A stretch of 64,000 nt of DNA from Aquimarina longa SW024 (GCF_001401755.1 NZ_KQ474099.1:427247-491246), one strand, 5' to 3'. Shown: positions 53,936 to 63,713, numbered from the stretch's first letter. The notes: a model not told the origin generated them from the letters alone. Translations and numbers: made by a program.

Positions 53936-55672
53936 TTATGTAACATCTTGTTTTTCAAGCTTTTTAATGAAGTAAGAAGGATAAATACCTGTTTTTTTAT
54001 AAAAGGATTTAGAAAACGCCTCAGTTGTATTAAAACCTGCTTCAGCAGCTAATGCTTTTATAGTATACATTCTATATTTAGTATTACTTTTCAGTTTTTC
54101 AATAATATATTCGATTCGCAAATCATTAATATATTGTATAAAACTCTTCTGCTTATAGGTATTAATAACTTTAGACAGGTATTTTGAATTAGTCCCAAAT
54201 TTAGATGCTAATACACTTGTTGTAATGTTAATTTTTATAAAGTCTTGTTTTTTTTCAAAATTTGATAGGTTGTCCAAAATAGCGTTTACTATTTCTTCTG
54301 AAATTCCAATAGAATTTGAAGTGCCAGGTGTTTTACCTTTTTCAGGTTTCTTTTCTTCTTTAATTTTATCTTTTGAAGCAATTAATTCTTCAAATCGTTG
54401 TTGATACCTCTTTTGTTTTTTATAAGATAACATCAAAAAAACAACTACTATTACTACAATAATTGAAAGAATAAGTACTCCTATAAGAGAAGTACTATGT
54501 TTTGCCTCAAGATCTCCAATTAATTTTTCTTTTTGTAAAAGCAATTTCGGAGTATCATAATCTTTTATTAATCTATCACTTAGGTATTCATAATTACTAT
54601 CTAATATACTATCTGAACGTAAAAGTCTATTGATATAAAACAATTGTTTATTTTTATCATTTAAGGACTTATAGTAATTAATAAGATTAGTGTAAGTAGT
54701 TCTCGTCTCAGGAATAATATAATTAGAAATTTGCAATAGAGAATCTATTTTTTTATAATATTCTACTGCCATATCTTTATTACGCAAAGCTTCATGCGAT
54801 TTCCCTTGATAAAGGTAGGCATTGATTAAATCAGTGGTCTCAAAAAAATACTTATTTTCTGGCTTTAATAGTTTAGGTAATAAACTATCTATATCAGTTA
54901 TTACTGTTTTATAGCTTTTATCATAGTATTGCAATATAGCTTCATTTAATTCAAATAAATATAATATATCCTTTCCTTTAGAAGATTTAATACCTTCTTT
55001 ATTAAAGAACAAAGCAGAATCAACTTCATTCGTAAGTCTATAGGTATGTACTAACCCAGATAATGTTACCAAATAGCTCAAAGAATCTTTAATTGTCATC
55101 TCTTTACTACTTCTATATGAAAGACATTCTTTAAAAATATCTTTTGCTTCTCTATACTTCCTTAACTTTCTTTTTAAAAGTCCTATGTTATGCTTAGTTA
55201 TAAACTCTAAATGGCTATTTTTTGATTTCTTACACCATTGTATCGCTTCTAAATAATTATCTAATGCTTGTTTAAAGTTTCCTTCCTCCTCATATGCCTG
55301 TCCCTTATTAATAAAAAAAAGAGAAGGGTACCGTTTATGTTCTATTTGTTTAGATACTGTTATCGCACTATCCAAATATACCAATACTTCTTTATAGTGT
55401 TCTTTTTTAGAATATGAAGTGCTTAATAGATTATACCCTTTAGCTATTTTTAAAAAGTTTTTTTCATTTTTAGCTTTTTGTAAATAAGTATTAGCATATA
55501 TTCTAGCGAGGGTTTCATTTTTTTCTAATACGTTATAAAACCTTGCCTTTAATCCTTTATAATTTATCTCTGCTAAAGAATCAGAAATCATCACCGCTTC
55601 CTTCTTATCCTGAGCTAATAGTAACGTAGTGTTAAAAAAAATAATGATAATACCTAATAATATTCTTCTCAT
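53936..55672 (-). CDS. Membrane TPR protein with AraC-type DNA-binding domain
   Basis: 578-residue one-component regulator. A signal peptide (MRRILLGIIIIFFNTTLLLAQ) is followed by tetratricopeptide-like helical repeats (about 45-360), one membrane helix (about 395-418, SLIGVLILSIIVVIVVVFLM) and a C-terminal AraC helix-turn-helix (about 475-570, with TSVLASKFGTNSKYLSKVIN and KALAAEAGFNTTEAFSKSFY). It can sense in the periplasm and bind DNA in the cytoplasm. The frame is open 18 codons upstream, but the ATG at 55672 overlaps the stop of the LanB C-terminal gene as ATGA, a coupling arrangement, so it is preferred. Likely regulator of the peptide locus. Confidence 0.88.
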   Translation of the reverse strand: MRRILLGIIIIFFNTTLLLAQDKKEAVMISDSLAEINYKGLKARFYNVLEKNETLARIYANTYLQKAKNEKNFLKIAKGYNLLSTSYSKKEHYKEVLVYLDSAITVSKQIEHKRYPSLFFINKGQAYEEEGNFKQALDNYLEAIQWCKKSKNSHLEFITKHNIGLLKRKLRKYREAKDIFKECLSYRSSKEMTIKDSLSYLVTLSGLVHTYRLTNEVDSALFFNKEGIKSSKGKDILYLFELNEAILQYYDKSYKTVITDIDSLLPKLLKPENKYFFETTDLINAYLYQGKSHEALRNKDMAVEYYKKIDSLLQISNYIIPETRTTYTNLINYYKSLNDKNKQLFYINRLLRSDSILDSNYEYLSDRLIKDYDTPKLLLQKEKLIGDLEAKHSTSLIGVLILSIIVVIVVVFLMLSYKKQKRYQQRFEELIASKDKIKEEKKPEKGKTPGTSNSIGISEEIVNAILDNLSNFEKKQDFIKINITTSVLASKFGTNSKYLSKVINTYKQKSFIQYINDLRIEYIIEKLKSNTKYRMYTIKALAAEAGFNTTEAFSKSFYKKTGIYPSYFIKKLEKQDVT

Positions 55673-56535
55673 GATACAGTATAACTCATTTTTGTTTTTT
55701 GGTATCGTAATAGAAAATCGTAACATACCAATTCATAAAAACGTTGCTTAGACCTAAAAGCTCTATTGACCAACATGTGTATATAACTGCTTAGTAGATC
55801 TTCAGATTGTATTTCTAAACGATTATTTTGTTGTGCATACAAAATAGCTTGTATAGCTTCTTGTGAATTTTCTATTTTGTCCTGTAATAATCGATCCAAA
55901 ACAGCATAATCTTCTTGAGTAGTGGGTTCTAAAAATGGAACCAATTTATTTTTAAGTCCTCTATATTTCTTATCCAACTGCTTGTTTAAAGTTTTATCAG
56001 CGTTAAACTCTCGTTTATATGCTTGGGCATTTCGAGTGAATATATCGAGTTTTTGTTCTTTTCTAAAATGAAAACTGTCTAATAAACTGTTAATCGCTTT
56101 TAGTATAAATAAAAAATATAATTCTTCATCTTCGATTATATCTATTGCTTCTAATAGCATCACGCTTTCATAAAAAAACAATTGTTCTGATACATCTATT
56201 GTATGAGTTCCATATCGTTCTAGTTCTCGTATATAGGTATCTGTCTGAATTTTATAGATCGTCTGGTGTGCTACATATTGCTGTAATACTTTATTAATAG
56301 TTAAAATAACATCTCCTATACATTTTATATCTGGTAGGTGAAATCGTATTCTTATATGAAAATCTGGATCTCCATAGCGTATAAAAAACCAAGAATCAAT
56401 CAATCCTTGTTCTAGTAATTGTTCTGTAAGGGGTTTTATGGTTTCAGTAAGGAGTACATCAGAAGTTCTAGCCCCACAATATATTTTGTAATACAGCCAT
56501 TCATCACCCAATATATATGTTCTTTTTACACTCAT
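55669..56535 (-). CDS. LanB elimination-domain protein (thiopeptide-type biosynthesis protein)
   Basis: 288-residue stand-alone version of the C-terminal glutamate-elimination domain of LanB-type dehydratases (SpaB-C/thiopeptide bacteriocin biosynthesis family). Signature stretches are SWFFIRYGDPDFHIRIRFH (near 49-67), YIRELERYGTHTID (near 107-120) and YIHMLVNRAFRSKQRFYE near the C-terminus. It works with the glutamylation protein encoded 79 bp upstream to turn Ser/Thr of the precursor into dehydro residues. Its paralogue in the rightward module is at 62804-63706. Its stop overlaps the start of the regulator gene (ATGA). Confidence 0.9.
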   Translation of the reverse strand: MSVKRTYILGDEWLYYKIYCGARTSDVLLTETIKPLTEQLLEQGLIDSWFFIRYGDPDFHIRIRFHLPDIKCIGDVILTINKVLQQYVAHQTIYKIQTDTYIRELERYGTHTIDVSEQLFFYESVMLLEAIDIIEDEELYFLFILKAINSLLDSFHFRKEQKLDIFTRNAQAYKREFNADKTLNKQLDKKYRGLKNKLVPFLEPTTQEDYAVLDRLLQDKIENSQEAIQAILYAQQNNRLEIQSEDLLSSYIHMLVNRAFRSKQRFYELVCYDFLLRYQKTKMSYTVS

Positions 56536-56614
56536 CTATTGTTAGCTTTATATCCATATAATAGTAGTACTCTTGCTTATATTAAGCTTTTTACTACTTT
56601 TAATTTGGTCATTT

Positions 56615-58870
56615 TTACTTTTTTGCCTTTTTTAATTTCTCTTGATTGTAGAATGAAATCGCAAATTGATTCGTATACTGTTTTTCTTTTTGTTGTACTA
56701 TACTATTACTATCAGAAGACCATCCATCTTCAGTAAATAAGAATTCTTCCAAAATACATTGACTTTTATTCTTTATAGTATCTAGCCACATGCTTACCGA
56801 GTTCGTATTTTCTAGGTTTATCAACAAGGTATTATCGCCATCAATTAATTGAATTAGCTTTGGAATATTATTATCTGATCTCCATTTATTTATAGTATTA
56901 GTTCTTTCTTCTCCATTACTATCTTTTAAAAATGAAAGTTCTGCTACGGTAATTTTCCATCTGGCTTTTGCTAGTATAAAGTCTTTATAGACTACTCTAG
57001 GTAAAAAAGTATATTTTTCTAATGCTTCTCCCCAATGAAAGCCTATTCCTGATCTACCTCCTTGTTTTTGCACATCACATAAAAAATGATATACTGGTAG
57101 TGCATTAGCACTATAATTATGTGCATTAGTTAGACGTGGAATAATTTCTTTATTAAGAGTTTTAGATCGTAAGATAATCCGTCCATACTGTACTGATATC
57201 ATCAAATCAGATATTGCAATCTGCTGTTCTGTAGAAGCATTTGATTTTCCTAAATAAGGGATTTCATACGCTCGTACTGTAGCTCTTCTAATCACATTAC
57301 CGGTTCTGGATTCTGGTAAGTGAATAACTTCTGCTAAAATCGTATCCGGATACATTTCTTGTTCTGTCCTTGTAATATCCTGAACGTATTTAAAAATTTG
57401 CTCATTCCCTGTAGAGAATCTACCCAAAAGATTAGCTCCTGAACTTCCTCCTACAGAAGAAAGTATCATCTTTTTTTCTCCATCAACAGTTGCTAGTTCT
57501 GCAATAGTTGCCATTGTATCTGGTAAGTCTGTCCAATCTAATTTTAGGTTTTCAAAATCTTTGTCTTCTAGCTCCAAGCTATAGCCATTATCTTTGTAGA
57601 GTTTTTGTAGTTTTTGGTTTAAAATTTCTTGTACGTGATTCCAATGGATTTCTTGTTGAGAAGTTGATTTAGATGGTATATAGAGATCATCTAAAAAAGG
57701 AGTAGAATCACTTGCATCCTGATGTTGTAAATAACCTATACCTACCTCAGTATCTAAAGCAGTGGCCAAAGGAATTTCTTGGGTTTCATATCTATTTTCA
57801 AAAGCCTGTTTAAAACGCTGCAAATACGTTTCAGAAGGAGCATTACTCATCCTATTTAATAGTGTCAATAAACGCTTAAGCTTATACCCCCATCGTATAT
57901 CTAATTGGTTTGATTGCGTCTGAGTATATAAATCTGTCTGGAAAAGATATTTTAACTCAAAAGGAGTTTTTAATTCTGCTACTCGTTCACTTAACTTTAG
58001 ATATTCTATTTCTTTATTTCCTAATTTTTGATCTACTTGATCTAATATTTTTTGATAGTGAGAAATTTCTTTTAAAATAGCTTCCGTACCATTCAATCTC
58101 TTTAAACAAATCTCTATCTGTTCTAAAAAACCTTTACCAGTTACAGAAGGTTCTATTTCACTTACTAGAATTTGGTTTTCTATTAATTCTTCTATAAATC
58201 CTTCTGCTTCTTCATAAGTAATCTCATCATCGACTAATACTATAGCCAATTCACTAATATTTTTACCTAATTTGGCGCTTTCTATTATAGTCTCTAAATA
58301 AGTAGAATATCCAACTGCTTCAATAGAATGTTCTCTACGGTTATACTGATTATATTTATATTCTATATATCTATACTGATTTCCTATTCTATAAAGACTG
58401 TTATTAACATACCATATCAATTGCTTTTTAATCACTTCTTCTTTCGATATCTTCTGAGAAAAAGCTACTAAAAAATTCATATCAAACCGAGTTTGCCTTT
58501 GATGCTTATCATAGTGCGCTAACTCTATAGCTGTAACATCTCCAAACTGTCCTATACTACACCCAGCAAATAACCCAAATGGAGTACATCGTGAACTCAT
58601 CCTGGATATATACTTTAATAAAGAAGATTCTAATCGTTTACTTTTTTGATGATCCTTAAGTGTGCCCGAAAGCCATTTTTCAATCTCAGAAAACAATTCA
58701 GGAGAAGCTAAAAAAATAGCCTCTCTGAGAATATCATCTTTCCAAATACCTTTAAATTCTTCTATTCCTATAGTTTCACTATTGGTAAGGTTACGATAAA
58801 AATCTAATGATAAAAGTGGTGTTCTGAGACAAAACTGATCAAAAAAAGTATATGGGTTTTTTAGCTTCAA
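56615..58870 (-). CDS. LanB-type dehydratase, glutamylation domain (leftward module)
   Basis: 751-residue N-terminal (glutamylation) half of a split class I lanthipeptide dehydratase. It uses glutamyl-tRNA to activate Ser/Thr of the precursor. Family motifs: LRTPLLS near residue 15, SRMSSRCTPFGLFAG with Arg90 and Arg94, TRFDMNFL, and HLPESRTGNVIRRATVRAYE near 510-535. The C-terminal elimination domain is a separate gene (55669-56535), as in Bacteroidota clusters of the pinensin type. The frame begins at TTG (58870); an in-frame TAA lies five codons upstream and no ATG is available, so TTG is the likely start. Confidence 0.92.
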   Translation of the reverse strand: MKLKNPYTFFDQFCLRTPLLSLDFYRNLTNSETIGIEEFKGIWKDDILREAIFLASPELFSEIEKWLSGTLKDHQKSKRLESSLLKYISRMSSRCTPFGLFAGCSIGQFGDVTAIELAHYDKHQRQTRFDMNFLVAFSQKISKEEVIKKQLIWYVNNSLYRIGNQYRYIEYKYNQYNRREHSIEAVGYSTYLETIIESAKLGKNISELAIVLVDDEITYEEAEGFIEELIENQILVSEIEPSVTGKGFLEQIEICLKRLNGTEAILKEISHYQKILDQVDQKLGNKEIEYLKLSERVAELKTPFELKYLFQTDLYTQTQSNQLDIRWGYKLKRLLTLLNRMSNAPSETYLQRFKQAFENRYETQEIPLATALDTEVGIGYLQHQDASDSTPFLDDLYIPSKSTSQQEIHWNHVQEILNQKLQKLYKDNGYSLELEDKDFENLKLDWTDLPDTMATIAELATVDGEKKMILSSVGGSSGANLLGRFSTGNEQIFKYVQDITRTEQEMYPDTILAEVIHLPESRTGNVIRRATVRAYEIPYLGKSNASTEQQIAISDLMISVQYGRIILRSKTLNKEIIPRLTNAHNYSANALPVYHFLCDVQKQGGRSGIGFHWGEALEKYTFLPRVVYKDFILAKARWKITVAELSFLKDSNGEERTNTINKWRSDNNIPKLIQLIDGDNTLLINLENTNSVSMWLDTIKNKSQCILEEFLFTEDGWSSDSNSIVQQKEKQYTNQFAISFYNQEKLKKAKK

Positions 58871-58956
58871 GGGTAATTTGTATTATTCTATAGTTAATTA
58901 ATAGAGTATAAATATACTACTTTCTTTTCTTTCTTCCTTTTTCAAACAAAACAAAA

Positions 58957-58964
58957 CAAAACTA
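58957..58964 (-). promoter_or_regulatory. Putative -7 box of leftward lanB
   Basis: TAGTTTTG on the minus strand fits TAnnTTTG; it lies in an AAAC-rich tract and has no clear -33 element. Confidence 0.4.
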
Positions 58965-59051
58965 CTGAAAATCAATTAATTAAAGATATTTATTCAAAGT
59001 CTGAATTCTATGAATCACGGGTTTGTTTTCAGGAATCGCGAGGTACTTCTC

Positions 59052-59083
59052 TTGTTTTTAGGTTTTTATCGAGGTTATATTTG
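59052..59083 (+). promoter_or_regulatory. Promoter of retropepsin-like gene
   Basis: TTG (59052-59054), 21-nt spacer, TATATTTG (59076-59083). Leader of roughly 185 nt. Confidence 0.6.
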
Positions 59084-59275
59084 TTCAAGTTAAAATGAAA
59101 AAACAAACTGACAATTTTTACAATTCAATTCGAAAAAAATGATTCTTGTATTAACAAATTGCATTTTAAAATTAACCAAAATAATAATTGAACTATTACA
59201 TTTTTTAATGAGTTCTTTTTAAATCAATAAAAATAGAATAACAAGAATAGTAACATTATAAAAACAATAAACCTT

Positions 59276-60484
59276 TTGAAATCACTATTAAAAATAACGC
59301 CATTTGTATTTCTCTTACTAAGCTGTGGAGGATCAAAAATCGAAAAGCTTTTGAAGTCGGGGCAGGTTGATCAGGAAAATTTTAAAGTTACTGTGCCTTT
59401 CGAATATAGACAAGGGCTTATTATTCTAAAAGTAGATATCAAAAATAAAACATATGATTTTATATTAGATACAGGAGCTTCAAATGTGGTTTCAACAGAA
59501 CTAGGCGAAGAGCTCAATCTAGAGCCTATTGATTCTCAATTGGTATATGGCGTACATGGAGCTAGTAAAAAATTAGACTACACTGCAATTAAAGCTATCA
59601 AAATTGGCGGTATTAACTTCTCAAACACCATTGCCGTCATTCACGATCTAAATGCAGTTTCAAAATTGGCTTGTCTAAATATACATGGAATAATAGGTGC
59701 TAATTTAATGAGGCAATCGATTTGGGATTTTGATTTCAATAATCAACTTATAACGATTACTAATACTGAGGAATCCTTAGATATTCCACCTAATTATAAG
59801 GAAGTTAAATTTTTTATAGGATACCAAGGAGCACCTTCAATCATTACAAAAGCAAATGGAATGCGAGTATTAAATACGATGATTGATACCGGATATAATG
59901 GAAATATTAGTTTGTCTAGAATAGAGTTCCAAAAGCTTATCAAAAGAAAAAAACTAACACAATATAATACTGGTAATGGTATTACAGGAACTGGAGTTTA
60001 TGGAGCTGGCAAAAAAGAAGTTTTTCATCAAGGTCTAATCGATGAAATGTCTTTTGGAGATCTTACACTAGATACTACGATAGTATCCTTTAGTGGAACA
60101 AGTCATAAATTAATTGGAGTAGAGTTCTTAAAAAATTATAGAGTTATTTTTAACTGGAACACTAAAAAAATAAAGTTCATCGAAATTACTTCTTACAAGA
60201 ATACAAAAATAAATAGCTACGGTTTTGATTATTCTTTTAAAGAAAATCAGCTTTATATAAAATCAGTAATCAACACATCAAGTGCAGATACCAATGGATT
60301 ACAATTAGGGGATCAGATTATCGCTATCAACAACATTGATTATAGTACTATCACACAGAATGAATGGTGTCGCATTCTAAAAAATGGACTGATTAACAAC
60401 TCAGAAAAAAAAATAACAATGACCATAGTACGAGATACCAAAACACATGAATTAACTCTCAACAAAACAGTAGTATTAAAATAA
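59276..60484 (+). CDS. Retropepsin-like aspartic protease with PDZ domain, lipoprotein
   Basis: 402-residue lipoprotein (signal peptide with lipobox LLLSC, Cys17). It has two copies of the aspartic-protease motif, Asp65 in FILDTGASNVV and Asp205 in TMIDTGYNGNIS, so one chain can form a complete active site, followed by a PDZ domain (about 315-395, GLQLGDQIIAINNIDY). The frame starts at TTG; no ATG upstream preserves the signal peptide. It heads the rightward module, 164 bp before the second lanB start, so it may process the modified peptide or its leader outside the inner membrane. That role is inferred from position only; such proteases also occur outside peptide clusters. Confidence 0.82.
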   Translation: MKSLLKITPFVFLLLSCGGSKIEKLLKSGQVDQENFKVTVPFEYRQGLIILKVDIKNKTYDFILDTGASNVVSTELGEELNLEPIDSQLVYGVHGASKKLDYTAIKAIKIGGINFSNTIAVIHDLNAVSKLACLNIHGIIGANLMRQSIWDFDFNNQLITITNTEESLDIPPNYKEVKFFIGYQGAPSIITKANGMRVLNTMIDTGYNGNISLSRIEFQKLIKRKKLTQYNTGNGITGTGVYGAGKKEVFHQGLIDEMSFGDLTLDTTIVSFSGTSHKLIGVEFLKNYRVIFNWNTKKIKFIEITSYKNTKINSYGFDYSFKENQLYIKSVINTSSADTNGLQLGDQIIAINNIDYSTITQNEWCRILKNGLINNSEKKITMTIVRDTKTHELTLNKTVVLK

Positions 60485-60518
60485 TAATAGGACTGCATAA
60501 AGAAAAAAGATAAAGTAA

Positions 60519-60752
60519 ATAAGAAGAACATCATGAATCCGAAACCACATTCTTTATTAGAAAAATATATTGTAAGAACTCCAATTCTTTCAAACGAGGT
60601 ATTGACTGATATATCTTCTGAAAAAATAAAAGAGATAAGAAGAACATCATGAATCCGAAACCACATTCTTTATTAGAAAAATATATTGTAAGAACTCCAA
60701 TTCTTTCAAACGAGGTATTGACTGATATATCTTCTGAAAAAATAAAAGAGAT
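60519..60752 (+). repeat. Perfect 116-bp tandem duplication at the start of the second lanB
   Basis: Copy 1 is 60519-60634 and copy 2 is 60635-60750, with two further matching bases. No mismatch was seen. The unit covers the translation start region and first 34 codons of the dehydratase. As 116 is not a multiple of 3, copy 1 is out of frame with the gene. Confidence 0.95.
60533..60652 (+). pseudogene. Truncated first copy of the LanB N-terminus
   Basis: 39-codon frame created by the tandem duplication. It begins MNPKPHSLLEKYIVRTPIL, identical to the true dehydratase N-terminus for about 35 residues, then shifts into RRTS and stops at a TGA that overlaps the ATG of the second copy (ATGA, 60649-60652). 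It probably has no activity, but ribosomes starting here could terminate and restart at the real gene. Confidence 0.75.
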
Positions 60753-62799
60753 TTGTAATACTCCTTTAGTTTCTGAAGCTATTTTCTTAACATCTCCAGA
60801 GCTTCATGCCGAAATGCAAAAATATCTTACAGATAAAGATTACGATAATCCTAAACTAGAGTTATCATTACTTAAATACATCTCCAGAATGAGCCATCGT
60901 TGTACTCCTTTTGGGTTATTTGCCAGTATCTCTGTAGGGCAAATTAATGATAAGGCTACTACCATAGAATTAAATGATGTAGATCAATATAAGAGAACGA
61001 CAAGGCTAGATATGAATTATTTATGCTCTTTGGTACAGGAACTCGAAAATGTAACCGAAATACGAAATAACTTACTGTATTCCCCTAACAATAGTCTTTA
61101 TAAAATAGGGCATAAGTACAGGTATGTAGAGTACAAGTACAAAAATTCGATCCGACACCATTATATGGTTGCTATAGACGCATCATTATATATTGAAAAG
61201 GTATTAAAACTTGCAAAAAAAGGTGCGAAAATTAAAGATTTAATAGAAGCCATAATAACTCCCGAAATTAGTTTTGCAGATGCAGAAAGTTTTATAAATG
61301 ACTTAATAGACAATCAAATCTTATTAAGTTCTATATCTCCAACAGTGTCTGGTGATGATTATCTAGATCATATTTATCAAAATACAGGTGTACCTTGGTT
61401 AAAAGATATCAAAAAACTAGTAAATCAATTAGATCAAAAAGTGTTTCATGAAGATTTAGGTTCTTATCAAACTATTATAGAATTGCTTAACCAATTGGAA
61501 ATACCTTTTAATAAAAAGTTTTTATTTCAAACTGACTTGATTGCCACTACTAAGTCTAATGAATTGGATAAAGCAATATCAAAAGATATACAAAAAGGAG
61601 TAATCGTACTTAACAAGCTTGCAAACAGAATCAGAAACCCAAAATTAGAAAGTTTTAAAAAGGCCTTCCTAGATCGGTATGAAGATGAAGAAGTTCCTCT
61701 TTCAGTAGCATTAGACGTAGAAGCAGGAATAGGATATGATCAAAACCATAAGGGAGCCTTTGATGTATGCCCTCTAATCGATGACCTGATCCTTTCTAAT
61801 ACTAATCACAGTTCTGATCAACCTTATTACAAATTCAATTTAGGAAAAACTGATTCATTAATCTATGAAAAGTTTATGGAGGCTAAAGCTAGCAGCACTT
61901 TTGAAATAGAATTTAATGATAATGATCTAAAAGACCTAAAAGAAAGCTGGAATGATCTACCTACTACTTTTCCTATAATGTGTACAATTTTTGAAGGTAA
62001 TGAAACTCCTATAATCTCATTATTTGATACAGGAGGACCTTCAGCTAGTTATCTTTTAGGAAGATTCAGCCACACTTGTACCGATGTAAAAGAAATTATT
62101 AATGAGATCGTAAAAAAAGAACAAAAAGAAGATCGTATCCTAGCCGAAATTGTACACTTACCCGAGTCTAGAACAGGAAATATATTATATAGAAATCCTA
62201 TACGAAAACACGAGATCGCTTATTTAGCAAAAAGCAATCTTCCTGAAGAACAGCAAATACATATATCAGATCTCTGGATATCTGTACAAAACGAAACCAT
62301 TTTATTAAGATCAGAAAAATTAAATCAGTACATAGAACCAAGAATGGCCAACGCACATAGCTACGAAGATACTCCCCTACCTATTTATCAATTTTTAGGG
62401 GATATGCAAACACAAAATGTATGTAATACGCTAAACTTTACATGGGGGCCTAATCTGGCAGATCAAACATTTTTCCCTAGAGTGAGATACAATACTATTA
62501 TTTTATCCGCAGCACAATGGCATTTTAAAGAAAAAGAACTGAAACAGCTACAGAATCAAGATAGTATAATCAAATGGCAAAAAAGAAATAATATTCCATC
62601 AGTGTTTCTTCTAACAGATCATGATAATGAACTAGTTATAAATTTAGAAAATGAGATTAGTTGTAAAATGTTTTTATCTGAGATTAAAAACAAAAAATCT
62701 ATCGTTCTCAAAGAAAATTTATATAACGAGTTTGACTCCTCTGTAAAAAAAGGAAACCATTCATATAACAATGAATTTATATTCTCTCTTTATCAATAA
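60649..62799 (+). CDS. LanB-type dehydratase, glutamylation domain (rightward module)
   Basis: 716-residue glutamylation half of a split LanB, paralogous to the protein at 56615-58870. Shared motifs: VRTPILS near residue 14, SRMSHRCTPFGLFAS with Arg80 and Arg84, TRLDMNYL, and HLPESRTGNILYRNPIRKHE near 500-520. Sequence is clearly diverged from the leftward paralogue outside these motifs, so the two pairs probably handle different precursors. The start is the ATG of the second copy of the 116-bp duplication. It is followed 4 bp later by its elimination-domain partner. Confidence 0.92.
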   Translation: MNPKPHSLLEKYIVRTPILSNEVLTDISSEKIKEICNTPLVSEAIFLTSPELHAEMQKYLTDKDYDNPKLELSLLKYISRMSHRCTPFGLFASISVGQINDKATTIELNDVDQYKRTTRLDMNYLCSLVQELENVTEIRNNLLYSPNNSLYKIGHKYRYVEYKYKNSIRHHYMVAIDASLYIEKVLKLAKKGAKIKDLIEAIITPEISFADAESFINDLIDNQILLSSISPTVSGDDYLDHIYQNTGVPWLKDIKKLVNQLDQKVFHEDLGSYQTIIELLNQLEIPFNKKFLFQTDLIATTKSNELDKAISKDIQKGVIVLNKLANRIRNPKLESFKKAFLDRYEDEEVPLSVALDVEAGIGYDQNHKGAFDVCPLIDDLILSNTNHSSDQPYYKFNLGKTDSLIYEKFMEAKASSTFEIEFNDNDLKDLKESWNDLPTTFPIMCTIFEGNETPIISLFDTGGPSASYLLGRFSHTCTDVKEIINEIVKKEQKEDRILAEIVHLPESRTGNILYRNPIRKHEIAYLAKSNLPEEQQIHISDLWISVQNETILLRSEKLNQYIEPRMANAHSYEDTPLPIYQFLGDMQTQNVCNTLNFTWGPNLADQTFFPRVRYNTIILSAAQWHFKEKELKQLQNQDSIIKWQKRNNIPSVFLLTDHDNELVINLENEISCKMFLSEIKNKKSIVLKENLYNEFDSSVKKGNHSYNNEFIFSLYQ

Positions 62800-62803
62800 A
62801 ATC

Positions 62804-63706
62804 ATGGTAGAAACAACACAAAATATCAAACGAAAATTTATAATAGGTAGCGAATGGCTTTCTTATAAATTATATATGGGTACACAAACGGCAGATACCT
62901 TTATCAAAACTCAATTATCCTATATTATTAATGATCTAGAGAAAGAAAATTGCATTGATAACTGGTTCTTTATACGCTACGCAGACCCAGATTTACATCT
63001 GCGTATACGCTTTCACATAAAAAATCCTAATCGTATTAGCCAAATTACCTCTAGACTATATACTGTTCTTCAACCCTTAGTTAATGATCGATTAATTCAT
63101 AAGGTACAAGTAGACACCTATTCTAGAGAACTAGAACGCTATGGACTACAAACTATTGAAGAATCTGAAGCTTTATTTAGAATAAATGGTGAATTGATCA
63201 TTGATATCTTAACAGCAATTGATGATGATGAAAATAAGCGTTGGTTATGGGGCATGAAAGGTATTGACATACTTCTAAATGGATTTGAATATACCCTACA
63301 AGAAAAACGAGATATCCTATTCGAACTAAAAACAGATTTTGCAAACGAGTTTGGGATAAATAAGAATGTAAGAAAACAACTGAGTATGAAATTTAGAACT
63401 TATCGAAAAGAAATTTCTAGATTATTAAATCCAAAATCTGAAAATGAAATAGATACTAAACTCCATAAGTATACAAAAGAATACCAAAAAATTGCTTCAA
63501 TAATTTCATCAAAAAAACAATCGAAAGATACTCCGATCTATAAAAACTATCTAATGTATAGCTATATACACATGCATTGCAATCGACTCTTCCCATCTAA
63601 GCAACGTATGAATGAATGGGTACTTTATGATCTACTATATCAATATTACTATAGTGAATATGCTAGAGGGAAAAAACAAAATGAAATCATGAAAATAGCA
63701 ATATAA
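62804..63706 (+). CDS. LanB elimination-domain protein (rightward module)
   Basis: 300-residue partner of the rightward glutamylation protein, homologous to the protein at 55669-56535. Motifs: NWFFIRYADPDLHLRIRFH (near residue 48), YSRELERYGLQTIE and YIHMHCNRLFPSKQRMNEW. The second protein keeps the HxxxNR pattern of the elimination domain. The frame is open 11 codons upstream and would overlap lanB by 29 bp; the ATG at 62804 (MVETTQNIKRKF) matches the start of the paralogue better and is preferred. The precursor gene follows after two hairpins. Confidence 0.9.
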   Translation: MVETTQNIKRKFIIGSEWLSYKLYMGTQTADTFIKTQLSYIINDLEKENCIDNWFFIRYADPDLHLRIRFHIKNPNRISQITSRLYTVLQPLVNDRLIHKVQVDTYSRELERYGLQTIEESEALFRINGELIIDILTAIDDDENKRWLWGMKGIDILLNGFEYTLQEKRDILFELKTDFANEFGINKNVRKQLSMKFRTYRKEISRLLNPKSENEIDTKLHKYTKEYQKIASIISSKKQSKDTPIYKNYLMYSYIHMHCNRLFPSKQRMNEWVLYDLLYQYYYSEYARGKKQNEIMKIAI

Positions 63707-63713
63707 AAAATAA

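Larger units (their letters stand above)
58871..59275. other. Divergent promoter region of the peptide locus
   Basis: 405 bp between two genes that both seem to start with TTG. It holds a -7 box for each direction (58957-58964 and 59076-59083). Between them lie CTGAATTC (59001-59008) and TTCAGGAATC (59028-59037), which also occur in the repeats at 53868-53909; two GAATC units at 59012 and 59033 are 21 bp apart. Two tiny overlapping frames (15 and 27 codons, 59095-59222) follow the rightward promoter but look non-coding. Confidence 0.5.

Noticed and set aside
59095..59222. Two short overlapping frames (15 and 27 codons) in the leader of the retropepsin gene
   Set aside because: They overlap as ATGA but lack precursor features (no GG leader, one Cys) and look like chance frames in AT-rich DNA.
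60340..60666. Minus-strand reading frame of 108 codons across the tandem duplication
   Set aside because: It lies opposite the retropepsin gene and the lanB start, and consists largely of the reverse complement of the 116-bp repeat; shadow frame.
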